Source of the DNA: Protula sp. h YS-2021
Taxonomy: Eukaryota; Annelida; Polychaeta; Sabellida; Serpulidae
Direction of reading: 5' to 3'
DNA: 64,000 nucleotides
NCBI GenBank assembly: GCA_949752745.1
Contig: OX457033.1
Coordinates: 19,941,907-20,005,906 of the forward strand
The notes beneath the pieces are model-generated. The model searched no databases and was not told where the DNA came from. It saw only the letters and a program-made list of their open reading frames with translations. This document shows, in pieces, positions 10,952 to 20,227 of this stretch (position 1 is its first letter; each line of letters begins with the position of its first letter). The translations under genes and the position numbers were made by a program.

Positions 10952-13900
10952 TTACTTGTAATCACTCAAATAGCTTGGTCGCTTTATTTTACGACCGGTT
11001 CGTGTTGTGATAGGATCTTTGTTCTCAGACTTGTTATGCATCTCATTATCAAGATCAAACAGTGGTTGTAATTCCAAGTCATCACTTTCAATATCGGTGT
11101 AAGTTTCATGATTTTCATTTGACTTTGAACTATCGAATAAACCGGTTACATCTTCAAGTATGTTTTCAGGCTCTACTTCTTCACCATATAAGATTTGATT
11201 TCTCACTCTAACTATTGCAACTGGTATATTTCTATCATGGCACGGTTTTAAATTATCGTGATGTATTACTAATCTTCTATTAAGAGTTTTTGAGATCTCA
11301 TATGTAACTGGTGAAACTACTTTTGTTACAACGTATGGACCGGAATACACTTCTTTCAATTTGTTACTTTGCCCCACAACAGATGCTAGATTTAAACGAT
11401 ACACGTAGTCTCCTATTTGGTATTTATTGATTTTAAGTTTGATGTCGAAGTTTCGTTTTTGAACACGCAAAGACCGCTGAAGTTCCTTTCTTGCTACTGA
11501 GTGTGCTTTGTCATGTGCTTCTAATAGCTGTCTGAGATATTGTGAGTGATTCTCAAAATGCTCTTGCTTTGTCGCCAAACCCGTAACTATTTCTACTGGC
11601 TGAATAATTTCCCTTCCTAACATTAACAAATTTGGGGTAAAACCTGTGTGGCGATTTTCTGTACATCTGATTGCTCCGGCTAACTGTTGTAAATTCAAGT
11701 CCCAGTTTGCATGATCATCTTCAATGTAGGATCGAATCATTTGTAAAATTAGTCTATTGAAGCGCTCTACTTGGCCATTTGAAGAAGGATGATATGGTGT
11801 TGTACGAGATTTTGTTATGTTGAGTTCTTCACAGAGCGATTGAAATAGGTTACTCTCAAAGCATTTCCCTTGATCGGTGAAAATTTCGATTGGACAGCCG
11901 AATCTTGATATGACATGATCTACTAATGTTTTGGCTACCTCTTCACTGGTTTGTGTTTTGATTGGGAAAAGTTCTATCCATTTTGTAAATTGATCTACTA
12001 TTGAAAGGATGTAATTATTTCCTGAATGGCTAGTAGGGAAAGGTCCAAGAAGGTCTATGTGAATTTTTTCCATCGGTGATGAGGCATGGTATTGGCCAAG
12101 GCTGTGTTTAGGTTTCCGGTTTGACTTCTTATTCTTATTACAGATGTTGCAGGTTCCAATGTACAGTTTTGTATCAAGGTATCTGTTTTGCCACATGAAC
12201 GACCGTTTTATCTTGCTATAAGTTTTTCGCATGCCCAAATGACCTGAAGTTACACTGTCGTGGCATTCTTTTAAAATTTCGTTTACCATCTTTTTGGGAA
12301 CCATTAGTAGGTTACGTCTTTCGGTTGGAAATTCATAAACGTAATGCAACACGCCTTTATCCAAGAGTAGTTGAGATTTGTTTCGCCAAAATCGTTTCAC
12401 TGCTGGGCTCTGTAACATAACTTCGTGCTGTAATGGTTTATAATCATTTTCTAGCCAAACGATCAATGTTCTAAGATCTTCATCGTCTAGTTGTTGTTTT
12501 CGTATTTCGGAATCTTGAGAAGAAGAACATAATGAAACAGATCTTAGTTTTTTGTTAGCTAGAGGCACCACATTGTCGACGTCTTCTGAAAATCGCGACC
12601 ATTGATGATGAGCACGAGTGCAGAAAGAACATCCTTTGCATGGAAGCGACTCTAATTCTTTTTCAGGTGTATAATGATTGCAATAAGTCTCTCGGTCAGG
12701 TATGCGGGACAGTCCATCTGCGTTGCCATGAAACTTACCAGGACGATGTTGTATGACCATGTTGTATTGGCTTAATTCTTCCAACCATCGAGCAAGAATC
12801 CCCTCTATGTGCTTAAAACGTAGAAGCCAGGTCAAGCTATTGTGATCTGTACGTACCAAAAAACGACGGCCTAATAGATAATTCCGGAATTGTCTCGTAA
12901 ATCTAACAATTGCCAAAAGTTCTTTGCGTGTTGTGCAATACTTTCTGTGTGATGGGCTTAGAACGTAACTGCCGTATGCAATAACTCTTTCTTCTCCAGT
13001 TTGCGGATTTATTTGAGATAACTCGGCTCCAATTGCTTCATCAGATGCATCAGTGTCTAATACAAAATCGTAGTTGGGATTGGGATACGCTAGTGTAGGC
13101 AGATTAATCATTATTGTTTTAAGATTTTCAAAAGCTTGCTCATGTTCTTCTAACCATTTGAATTTTACTCGAGATCCGGTCAATTTGTATAAAGGCGCTG
13201 AAATTTTAGCATAATTTTTTATGTGGTCTCTGTGATAGTTGACAAAGCCTAAAAATCTTTCTACTTCTTTGGTGTTGATTGGAGCAGGCCAGTCCCGTAC
13301 TTTAGCAATGTTTTCTGGATTTACTTGAACCCCATCTTCGCTGACTAGCTTTCCAAGAAATAAAACTTGTTTCTGAAAAAATCTGCATTTCTTTGGCTTT
13401 AATTTCAAATTGTTTTCCTTAAACTTCTGTAAGACATTCTTGATATTCTGTAAATGGTCTTTGAAGTCTCTTCCCAAGACAATTATGTCGTCTAGATAGG
13501 CGAGTACTTGCTTCCATGTCATACCTCGCAACAGAAATTGAACAACTCTCTGAAACACTGACGGAGCGTTTGATAATCCAAATGGCATTCTATTATATTC
13601 AAATAATCCATATTTTGTCGTGAAAGCAGTTTTGTGTCGATCATTTTTATCAATTAAAATTTGCCAATATCCACTGCTCATATCAACGGTACTAAACCAC
13701 GTATTCTCGGATAAAGTGTCGATACATTCGTCAATTTTGGGTAAAGGAAAACTATCTTTGACTGTGACAGAATTTAATTTTCTATAATCAATGCACCATC
13801 TGACGGAACCATCTTTCTTGCGAACCAAAACTGGACAGCTTGCCCATTCTGAATTGGAGGGGGAAATTACATTTGCTTTTAACATTTTCTCGAGGTGCTC

Positions 13901-14455
13901 TTCCTCTTCTGCTTCAAAATTAAATGGAGTACGTCTCATGTTTTGTTTTATGGGTTTAGCGTCTTTTGTGTCAATTTTCATCTGAATTTTGTCAAAGCAT
14001 CCTATGTCCAAATCATCTGTTGAGAAAACGTCGGCATATTCAATGATAGCCTCTGCAAATTTCCACTTTTCATTTTCGTTGAGGTTTGTTGATGACTGAT
14101 CGAACATGTCTTTTAAGTGTTCCGGGATAGAACTTAGAATATCTTGATTTACATTTGTGGTGGTTCTTCGTACAAAAGGCTCAGAAGCTTGTTCGATCTC
14201 ATCATAGTTACCATCAGCTTCGGCACTTGTTTTGTCTGTTGCAGGCTCTTGATCTGGGATTTCAGTGACCTCTTCAGTGACTTCAGTACATTCTATGGCA
14301 GTTCCAATAAACTTGTCTTTACTTAAATGGATATGAACTGTTGTAGGATTGGCAATTTCTAAAACAACTTCTTTTTTACCTCTGACTAGAACGTTAGGAA
14401 TCAGACCTTTGTTTTTTCCGTGTGATGTAATAACGAATTCTTTTTTATCATCAAT
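10952..14455 (-). CDS. pol: Ty3/Gypsy reverse transcriptase-RNase H-integrase
   Basis: The frame is open from directly after the TAA at 14456-14458 to the stop at 10952. The first ATG is at 14107, giving 1051 residues, but upstream codons are in frame with the protease, so translation probably reads in from there. In 1051-aa numbering: RT about 60-240 with FSTVDMSSGYWQ and YLDD (204-207), RNase H about 345-470 (DTDASDEAIGAELS, RTDHNS), integrase zinc finger H616, H623, C653, C656, and catalytic D685, D745, E781. A GPY/F-type module (SGPYVVTKVV) lies near residue 935. No chromodomain follows. It copies element RNA to DNA in virus-like particles and integrates it. All catalytic residues look intact. 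Confidence 0.92.
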   Translation of the reverse strand: MDDKKEFVITSHGKNKGLIPNVLVRGKKEVVLEIANPTTVHIHLSKDKFIGTAIECTEVTEEVTEIPDQEPATDKTSAEADGNYDEIEQASEPFVRRTTTNVNQDILSSIPEHLKDMFDQSSTNLNENEKWKFAEAIIEYADVFSTDDLDIGCFDKIQMKIDTKDAKPIKQNMRRTPFNFEAEEEEHLEKMLKANVISPSNSEWASCPVLVRKKDGSVRWCIDYRKLNSVTVKDSFPLPKIDECIDTLSENTWFSTVDMSSGYWQILIDKNDRHKTAFTTKYGLFEYNRMPFGLSNAPSVFQRVVQFLLRGMTWKQVLAYLDDIIVLGRDFKDHLQNIKNVLQKFKENNLKLKPKKCRFFQKQVLFLGKLVSEDGVQVNPENIAKVRDWPAPINTKEVERFLGFVNYHRDHIKNYAKISAPLYKLTGSRVKFKWLEEHEQAFENLKTIMINLPTLAYPNPNYDFVLDTDASDEAIGAELSQINPQTGEERVIAYGSYVLSPSHRKYCTTRKELLAIVRFTRQFRNYLLGRRFLVRTDHNSLTWLLRFKHIEGILARWLEELSQYNMVIQHRPGKFHGNADGLSRIPDRETYCNHYTPEKELESLPCKGCSFCTRAHHQWSRFSEDVDNVVPLANKKLRSVSLCSSSQDSEIRKQQLDDEDLRTLIVWLENDYKPLQHEVMLQSPAVKRFWRNKSQLLLDKGVLHYVYEFPTERRNLLMVPKKMVNEILKECHDSVTSGHLGMRKTYSKIKRSFMWQNRYLDTKLYIGTCNICNKNKKSNRKPKHSLGQYHASSPMEKIHIDLLGPFPTSHSGNNYILSIVDQFTKWIELFPIKTQTSEEVAKTLVDHVISRFGCPIEIFTDQGKCFESNLFQSLCEELNITKSRTTPYHPSSNGQVERFNRLILQMIRSYIEDDHANWDLNLQQLAGAIRCTENRHTGFTPNLLMLGREIIQPVEIVTGLATKQEHFENHSQYLRQLLEAHDKAHSVARKELQRSLRVQKRNFDIKLKINKYQIGDYVYRLNLASVVGQSNKLKEVYSGPYVVTKVVSPVTYEISKTLNRRLVIHHDNLKPCHDRNIPVAIVRVRNQILYGEEVEPENILEDVTGLFDSSKSNENHETYTDIESDDLELQPLFDLDNEMHNKSENKDPITTRTGRKIKRPSYLSDYK

Positions 14456-15010
14456 TTAACCTATCATTTCTACCTTTGCTTGCACTACGCTTTCAGGAGG
14501 TACGACGATTTTCTTTTTCATTTGAACTCTATGTATTTCATACTGTTGATTTGGGTCTCTGACAACAGTTATTGGAACGGTTGTGTTTTTCATCAAAAGC
14601 TGGTTTTGGTATAGGTCAACGACAACGTTATTTTGTAATAAAAAGTCCAAGCCTAAAATCATTTGATCGCTTATCGTTGCAACGTACAAATCAATGCAGA
14701 AATTTTTTCCTCCTAGAAGAATGTTGATATTGCGTGCTATCTCTGCGCTGAAGGTTTGTGAATCACTAACTCCCTTAAGTTTTACTTTTTCACCAAGTTT
14801 TGGCTTATCTGAGAGATTATTGAAAATATCTTGCCTCAAGACACAAACTTGAGCACCACTGTCTATTACTGCAGAAACTGCCTGTTTTCCTATTTTTACT
14901 GGAGTTACTATATTGACGTTTTGGTTTTGATTTCGCCATGAAATTTCTCGAATCTTTGTTGAGTTCTCGGTTGTAGCTTTTGGTTTGCCCTTTTGCTTAA
15001 ATTTGTGGGT
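14456..15010 (-). CDS. Ty3/Gypsy aspartic protease region
   Basis: The retropepsin motif VIDSGAQVCVL is encoded near 14840-14870, followed by LGLDFL (about residue 65 downstream), the usual second protease signature. The frame is open from the end of gag but in the -1 register relative to Gag, and it stops at TAA 14456-14458. That stop is in frame with pol. The protease should cleave the Gag and Pol polyproteins. There is no good ATG, so expression by -1 frameshift near the gag stop (TTAAAATAG context) is likely. The heptamer is not a canonical slippery site, which lowers certainty about the mechanism. Confidence 0.75.
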   Translation of the reverse strand, partial: THKFKQKGKPKATTENSTKIREISWRNQNQNVNIVTPVKIGKQAVSAVIDSGAQVCVLRQDIFNNLSDKPKLGEKVKLKGVSDSQTFSAEIARNINILLGGKNFCIDLYVATISDQMILGLDFLLQNNVVVDLYQNQLLMKNTTVPITVVRDPNQQYEIHRVQMKKKIVVPPESVVQAKVEMIG

Positions 15011-15024
15011 CGCAATATGGGCAC

Positions 15025-16977
15025 CTATTTTAACCCCATTTCGTTTTTTTCAAACGTGACATTCTTTTCTTTTCTTTGGCTTGTTTTTGGACTATCTCCG
15101 TGTTTGAACGAATAACGCTCTAAGCTGTCGTTTCGTTTTTCTTGTTTTTCGTTTCTGTCGTAGCGTTCGGGTGTTCTATCACTGTACCTCTGGCGAGGGT
15201 TGTCTGGTGACTGTCGACTCTCTGGAGTTCTTTCTCTATAACTTCGACGAGGGCTAACAGACAGTTCCCTATAGCGTTCTGGTGTCACATCTCTATAGCT
15301 TCGACGAGAAGTAAAAGTCACATCTCTATGACATTCTGGTGTGACATCTCTGTGAGTCCTTCTTGGGCTGTGAATACGAGAATCATAAAATCCATATCTC
15401 CTCTCGTGATGTTCTTCAGGTGCAATATAACTTCGGTTAGTTTCTTGATAGTTTGATCTCGAATCATAGAAGCGTTGACGTAAGTGTCGAGTATCTGGAG
15501 AACGTCTTTCGGACCGGTTGTAATTACTTGGCGCTCGTCTTTCGTAAGAATATTGTCGCTGTCGATAACATTGGTCATGTTGCCTAGGTCTGAGCTTGGT
15601 TGAGGAACGTGGCTCGTATAAGTAAGTGCGAGGGTTCCTGACATGGTAAGACCGCTGTTCATAATAAGGGCTTTGACTTCTGTCGAGCCTCCGATAGCTG
15701 TACTCATCATCAGAGCTGAAGCTACGTTCCCTGTTTCCTCTATAGGTACGTAAATCTTTGTGCCGTCTATATTTCTCATCGTCGCTAGAGCTTCTATCAT
15801 GGTTGTCACGATTGCCACGCTCTCTATTGTTGCGATGACGACCAGAAGGAGGCATTCTACTCTTGGAACGTTCTTGTCTTCGATTACGTGATCGATCTTC
15901 GGACGAGTCACTATCAACGCGAGTGTATCGTCGAATCCTAGCGGAAGCGTCTCCTAATATTGCAATTTGATTACTAATGTGCGCTTTTAATCGCCTAACT
16001 GCTTGGTTTATGTTAGCAGGAGGTGGCTCTTGATCGGCTAGCAACAATGCAGCTCTTCGGTTTGAACATCCTTTAATAAGAGCTTCAACTGCGATGGAGT
16101 TGAGTATGTTGTCCTCTGCTACAGGATAAGCTTGCTTTGCTAAACGACCTATACGCTCAGCAAACTCATCTTCTGTTTCACCGACAAGTTGTTTGATAGA
16201 AGCCAGTTGTCTTCTTGTCGTGATCTCGTCGTCACGAGTACTAAAGCGCTCGGTAAGTCTCAAAACCAATTCATCATAATTCCTCCGTATACTATCAGGT
16301 AAAAGATCTTTAAATTCCGCTGCGGATTCCCTGAGGCAGAGAATGAGGAAGTCCAATTTGTCTTTCTCACTGACTTCAAATTTGTTAACCACAGCTTGAA
16401 ATGTAGATAAAAAAGCTTCCCATGAACCGGTGCCGTCAAATTTTGGGAGATTATGTAAAATTTTTGACCATGTTTGAGTTTTCGATTCTTCTTTCCTGTT
16501 AAAGCTTCTTTCTCTCTTTCCAGGTCTTTTTGGTGTTGCTGTAAAAAATTCTGCAGGTATAGACACATCAGGGTTGTCACGATCCTTGTCTCCTTCCGAC
16601 TCTGGCGTAGCATAAGTAGCATGAATTGACTCTTCAATTTCCCGTTTAATTATTTTTTGTTTTTCATCTAAAGCGTGGTGCATGGTTGCGGCAAGTTCTT
16701 GATTTATTTCGTGACAGATTTCTTTCTTTTGAGCTGTCATTCTCTTGTCTATTTCTTTGGATATATCTTCCCTCAATTCTTGTTTTGTCTCTTGCCTACC
16801 TGAGACTGCAATCAGTTTCATCTGCTCCAGTATGCTATGATGTTCTTTCCTCCATTCCTCTCTTAACTCTCTCTGTTCTCTCCTAAAATCCTCAAATAAT
16901 TGTGACAACACCTTTGTTATAACATATTCTTCCTTTTCTTCCTCACTTTCCATCTTTGTCTTTACCCCACGTGGCAT
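15025..16977 (-). CDS. gag: Ty3/Gypsy Gag with Arg/Ser/Tyr-rich tail
   Basis: 650 residues from an ATG at 16977. Residues about 10-120 are charged and probably coiled coil (LREEWRKEHHSILEQ region). Residues about 165-330 match the retrotransposon Gag/capsid domain, with FDGTGSWEAFLSTFQ and a later FAERIGRLAKQAYP. From about 345 to 640 the chain is strongly basic and repetitive, with units such as RRSYRDVTPE, SVSPRRSYRERTPE and RYSDRTPERYDR. No CCHC zinc knuckle was found, so this basic tail probably does the RNA binding. Gag assembles virus-like particles. The frame is fully open. A 199-codon frame at 15318-15917 is a shadow of this repeat. Confidence 0.88.
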   Translation of the reverse strand: MPRGVKTKMESEEEKEEYVITKVLSQLFEDFRREQRELREEWRKEHHSILEQMKLIAVSGRQETKQELREDISKEIDKRMTAQKKEICHEINQELAATMHHALDEKQKIIKREIEESIHATYATPESEGDKDRDNPDVSIPAEFFTATPKRPGKRERSFNRKEESKTQTWSKILHNLPKFDGTGSWEAFLSTFQAVVNKFEVSEKDKLDFLILCLRESAAEFKDLLPDSIRRNYDELVLRLTERFSTRDDEITTRRQLASIKQLVGETEDEFAERIGRLAKQAYPVAEDNILNSIAVEALIKGCSNRRAALLLADQEPPPANINQAVRRLKAHISNQIAILGDASARIRRYTRVDSDSSEDRSRNRRQERSKSRMPPSGRHRNNRERGNRDNHDRSSSDDEKYRRHKDLRTYRGNRERSFSSDDEYSYRRLDRSQSPYYEQRSYHVRNPRTYLYEPRSSTKLRPRQHDQCYRQRQYSYERRAPSNYNRSERRSPDTRHLRQRFYDSRSNYQETNRSYIAPEEHHERRYGFYDSRIHSPRRTHRDVTPECHRDVTFTSRRSYRDVTPERYRELSVSPRRSYRERTPESRQSPDNPRQRYSDRTPERYDRNEKQEKRNDSLERYSFKHGDSPKTSQRKEKNVTFEKNEMGLK

Positions 16978-18959
16978 TCTTCTCTAAACATGTATTCTGG
17001 CATTAAGGCGTATGGGTATGTTCTGTATCCAATGATTTTCAAAGTAAAAAATCAGAAATTTTGCCTAATATTAAAAAAAAAAAATAAAAATTATAATTTA
17101 TACAACAAACAAGTCAGCCTTGCGAAGCTAAACCAAGAATCTCAATCTCGGTAAAAGAACCACGCAAGAAATGAAATGTTTGTTAAACTTTCACATGATT
17201 TGAGAAAACTAAATAAAAGAAACCAATTCAAAATGAAGTCTTGTACAAACGAAATGAGTCTGTGTCGAGATGTTATAAATGTTCTGGCTAATTGTGGCTT
17301 GTTTTTGTTATTCTTTAATGAGTATTAATTTTTGTCAGAATTTAGAATGCGTAGGTTTAGTTACATATCTAGATATAATACCTAAGATGTTTGTTATTTA
17401 CTAAAGCACATAGATTTCTCGTATTTTGATAAAATTACTGGGAATCTATAAATTGAATAGACTTGAAATTGAAGTGAAATTTAAATAACAGACGATTCAC
17501 TCTAACCAAGTTCGACCAAGAATCTCGATCTAGGTAAGTGAACGAGGAAAGAAATGAAAAGTTTGTTAAATGCCAAAGAAATTCAATGTTATATTGTATT
17601 GTATTGACAGGTTGTGAGTCTATTGTTATGTGCAGCTTTTATGTACTCACTTGCAATACAAACCTTATTGATATTTTCCAAATGGGTGTTTGGGTTTTCC
17701 TGATTAATTCGAAGAAGACACTGTGAAAACTTTCAGTCAATTTTTGTTGACTTTCAACCAACAAAAATCTTTCTGAAAATGCTAAGTTAAATCATTTATA
17801 CTGAGTGAATGTTTAATTTAATATTGCTTTATACTGTAACGTTTATTCGAGGGAATAACTATTGCATAAACGCTATAATTCGACAAAGAGTTAGTGTGTC
17901 TTTTCAGCTAGATTATGATGCAACGATGTGTTAGTCTTGTAATTAAAAGCCCTTTAGTTTATAAGAGGAATATGACAGGTAATTTTATAACATACGACAA
18001 GCCTTTTGTTTGCTTGAGCAAACAAAGAAATTTCTCGTATGAATATTACAACACTTTGATCTGGGTACCAAACTAGTGTTCAAAAAAAAAATAAATGTTT
18101 CGGGATGACTGACAAATTCTGACTGGAGAGTATGCAAATTATGTAAATAAATCTGTGAACACGGAAGTGAAAAAAAATATACAAATTTGTTTAATATCTC
18201 ATGGATTATTTATCAAAATCTCAAAATAGATATATGGTAGATGATTACTAGATATCTATTATTATCTACTGTAGTTTTAAGGAGATCGGTTTGAGGTAAG
18301 CGTTATTTTAGCACAGTTTATAACATTTTTGAAAATCATTCATCAAAGCACTTTTTAATGGATCTGTTGAGTATGGATCTTTAAGAATAATATATTTTTA
18401 TTGGAAATGTCCTTTGATGTGCTGAATAATGTGTAACTTTTAATATAATAGGACAAACTTCTCAAATATCGCCAATTGACTATAATAAGGTTTTCAAGAA
18501 GTTCCTGTCAATACCGTCTATTACTTATAAATACTGTTCAATATTACACTTCGGATTTGTTGAAATAAAAATTGTTGTTAATAAAACCAAATGACTGCAG
18601 TTGTTGGCGTATGGATTCGCACTTTGTAAATAGTTCCAAATGTAACGATTTAAAGTTCTAATTTCAATTAAATCGAAGAAGGACGTTCAATTAATTTTTA
18701 TAATTTCGATTAATATATATACTTATATATATATATATATTATATATTTAACTTAGGAATGACTTATGGAATTTATTAAAATTGGCCTACGGATTTGAAT
18801 ATGGCATCCAAGATCTCCCTGGGAATCACTGACTTTCCGCGCGAAATTCAAATTTCAAAATTACAATATCCTTTCAATCACTATTTCTTTTAATTTTCAC
18901 TGTGCTATTATATTCAGTTATGATATCCAAGTGAGTCCTCCTATGTCTTCTGGTACCAA
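16978..18959 (-). promoter_or_regulatory. Long retrotransposon 5' leader with primer-binding site
   Basis: About 1.98 kb without a minus-strand ORF. Next to the 5' LTR, minus-strand TGGTACCAGAAGA (from 18958 down) begins with TGG at an offset of one base and fits a primer-binding site; the tRNA was not identified. Two related blocks, 17124-17200 and 17502-17572, share CCAAGAATCTC and GAAATGAAA-GTTTGTTAAA. A minus-strand donor-like GCAAGTGAGTA lies near 17641-17651 and could pair with the acceptor before the nuclease ORF. An AT tract lies at 18712-18745. Confidence 0.55.
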
Positions 18960-19160
18960 TGTCGTGAACTCACCTTATTCAGGATTTACAGCTTTTGGTC
19001 ATTGGATGTTACCAGCCGGACAGTTGGAAGAAGACTGAATCCAAAGCATGGAGATTGATCACACTGTGAGTCGTGGTTGCCCATCGAGTCCTGCCGCCGT
19101 TGTTGGCGAGTTCCATGATGCTGAAATGCTACTATATAAACTTATAATAACTTCACGACA
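18960..19160 (-). repeat. 5' LTR
   Basis: 201 bp, identical by eye to 8840-9040. It carries the promoter for the element and is followed in element orientation by the putative primer-binding site. Confidence 0.92.
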
Positions 19161-19164
19161 TTAG
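19161..19164. repeat. Target-site duplication, right (TTAG)
   Basis: Repeats the TTAG at 8836-8839. Joining the flanks across one copy restores the RNase H frame of the older element (PKLV then ILSLHFNI). Confidence 0.85.
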
Positions 19165-20215
19165 TTATTCTTAGTTTACATTTCAATATTAATATTCGTG
19201 CTAAGTTTGTCGAACGCCGTCGCAATCGTGTTGGTGATAGACTTTTCGTTTAAAGGTGGACGAGGTCAAAAAACTTGCTCCGTGGCTGGACAAGCAACAG
19301 ATGATTCTTCCACCAAAGTTACAGTCGACTCTGTGGTTTTCAAAAATATATCTCCGTCAAGTCGATCTACAGGCGGGCTATCGCACATTTTCGTTCTTTT
19401 TGTCGCACTGTTAACTTACCTTCTCTTCCTGCTAGCGTTAGTACATTGTTGTTATACATCGCTCATTGCTATTTAGAAGGCAGTGACCAACCACTGTTGC
19501 TACGCGCTGGTCAGCTATTTCGTTCGTACATCAATGTTGTAAGCTATGTGATGTTACTCGTTACTCATGTGTTACGCATGATTTGTTATGCTTGCGTAAA
19601 TATAAACCATCTTATGATTGTCGCGAGCCTCGTACTATTTTGACAATTTGTAAGCTATGTGAAAAACTGACACAAGCATTTTCTGACAACTTCAGACAGG
19701 CGTTATTTAAATCAATGTTCTTACTTGCGTTTCACGCCTTTCTGCGTGTTGGTGAGTTCATCGTGAGGGTCCTGTAATGTTGCCAATGTTTTACAATTAT
19801 CACAAGCCAGTTTTCGGTTTAACCACTCGAGTAAACTACATGAGCTCGTTATTGTATTTAAAACATTTAACAATGCCTCGGGCCAAAACTTTTCTTGATC
19901 TATCACCTGTAACAATTCTTCTTATTGCCCTGTCCATGCCTTATATTCCTATGTTAAAATACGGGGATGCCATTCCGGACCTTTATTTGTATTTCAAGAT
20001 CATCAACCGGTCTTGGCTAGATGTTTTAACCCCATACTGAAACGGACTGTTTATTTCACTTCTGACAATATTTCAGCTCATTAATTTCGTATATCTGCCA
20101 CTGTGCATTGCCTTCACAACAATTATTCAGTTACAAATTTGGGAACTGGGTAGGTGGCATTCTTCAGCAGTGCAACGCTATTTTCGAGTTCTTTGTTTCA
20201 TGTGGGGTAGTTTCA
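19165..20215 (+). pseudogene. DIRS-type RNase H end and tyrosine recombinase remnant
   Basis: After the RNase H end (19165-19260), broken frames carry tyrosine-recombinase blocks. One is FRQALFKSMFLLAFHAFLRV (about 19693-19752), where the Arg of AFLRVGE is the first catalytic Arg; the other is GRWHSSAVQRYFRV (about 20150-20190), with the nucleophile Tyr region near the C-terminus. A recombinase of this kind inserts circular cDNA in place of an integrase. Stops and frameshifts separate the blocks, so it is inactive. Confidence 0.65.
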
Positions 20216-20227
20216 CGTTGTTCAACA

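Larger units (their letters stand above)
8840..19160 (-). mobile_element. Ty3/Gypsy LTR retrotransposon carrying a TatD nuclease gene
   Basis: A full-length 10.3-kb element oriented on the minus strand: 5' LTR 18960-19160, leader of about 2 kb, gag, protease, RT-RNase H-integrase, TatD ORF, 3' LTR 8840-9040. The LTRs begin TGTCGTGAA and end TTCACGACA (9-bp inverted ends), are 201 bp each and identical by eye. Domain order PR-RT-RH-INT and the YLDD and D-D-E motifs place it in Ty3/Gypsy (Metaviridae). No chromodomain was seen. A TAA between PR and RT and a -1 frame change between Gag and PR are the only interruptions noticed. No envelope ORF is present; the nuclease occupies that position. Identical LTRs imply a recent insertion. 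Confidence 0.92.

Noticed and set aside
15318..15917. 199-codon minus-strand ORF
   Set aside because: Alternate-frame shadow of the low-complexity Arg/Ser/Tyr repeat in Gag; no domain of its own.
16260..16637. 125-codon minus-strand ORF inside gag
   Set aside because: Overlaps the Gag capsid domain in another frame; shadow ORF.
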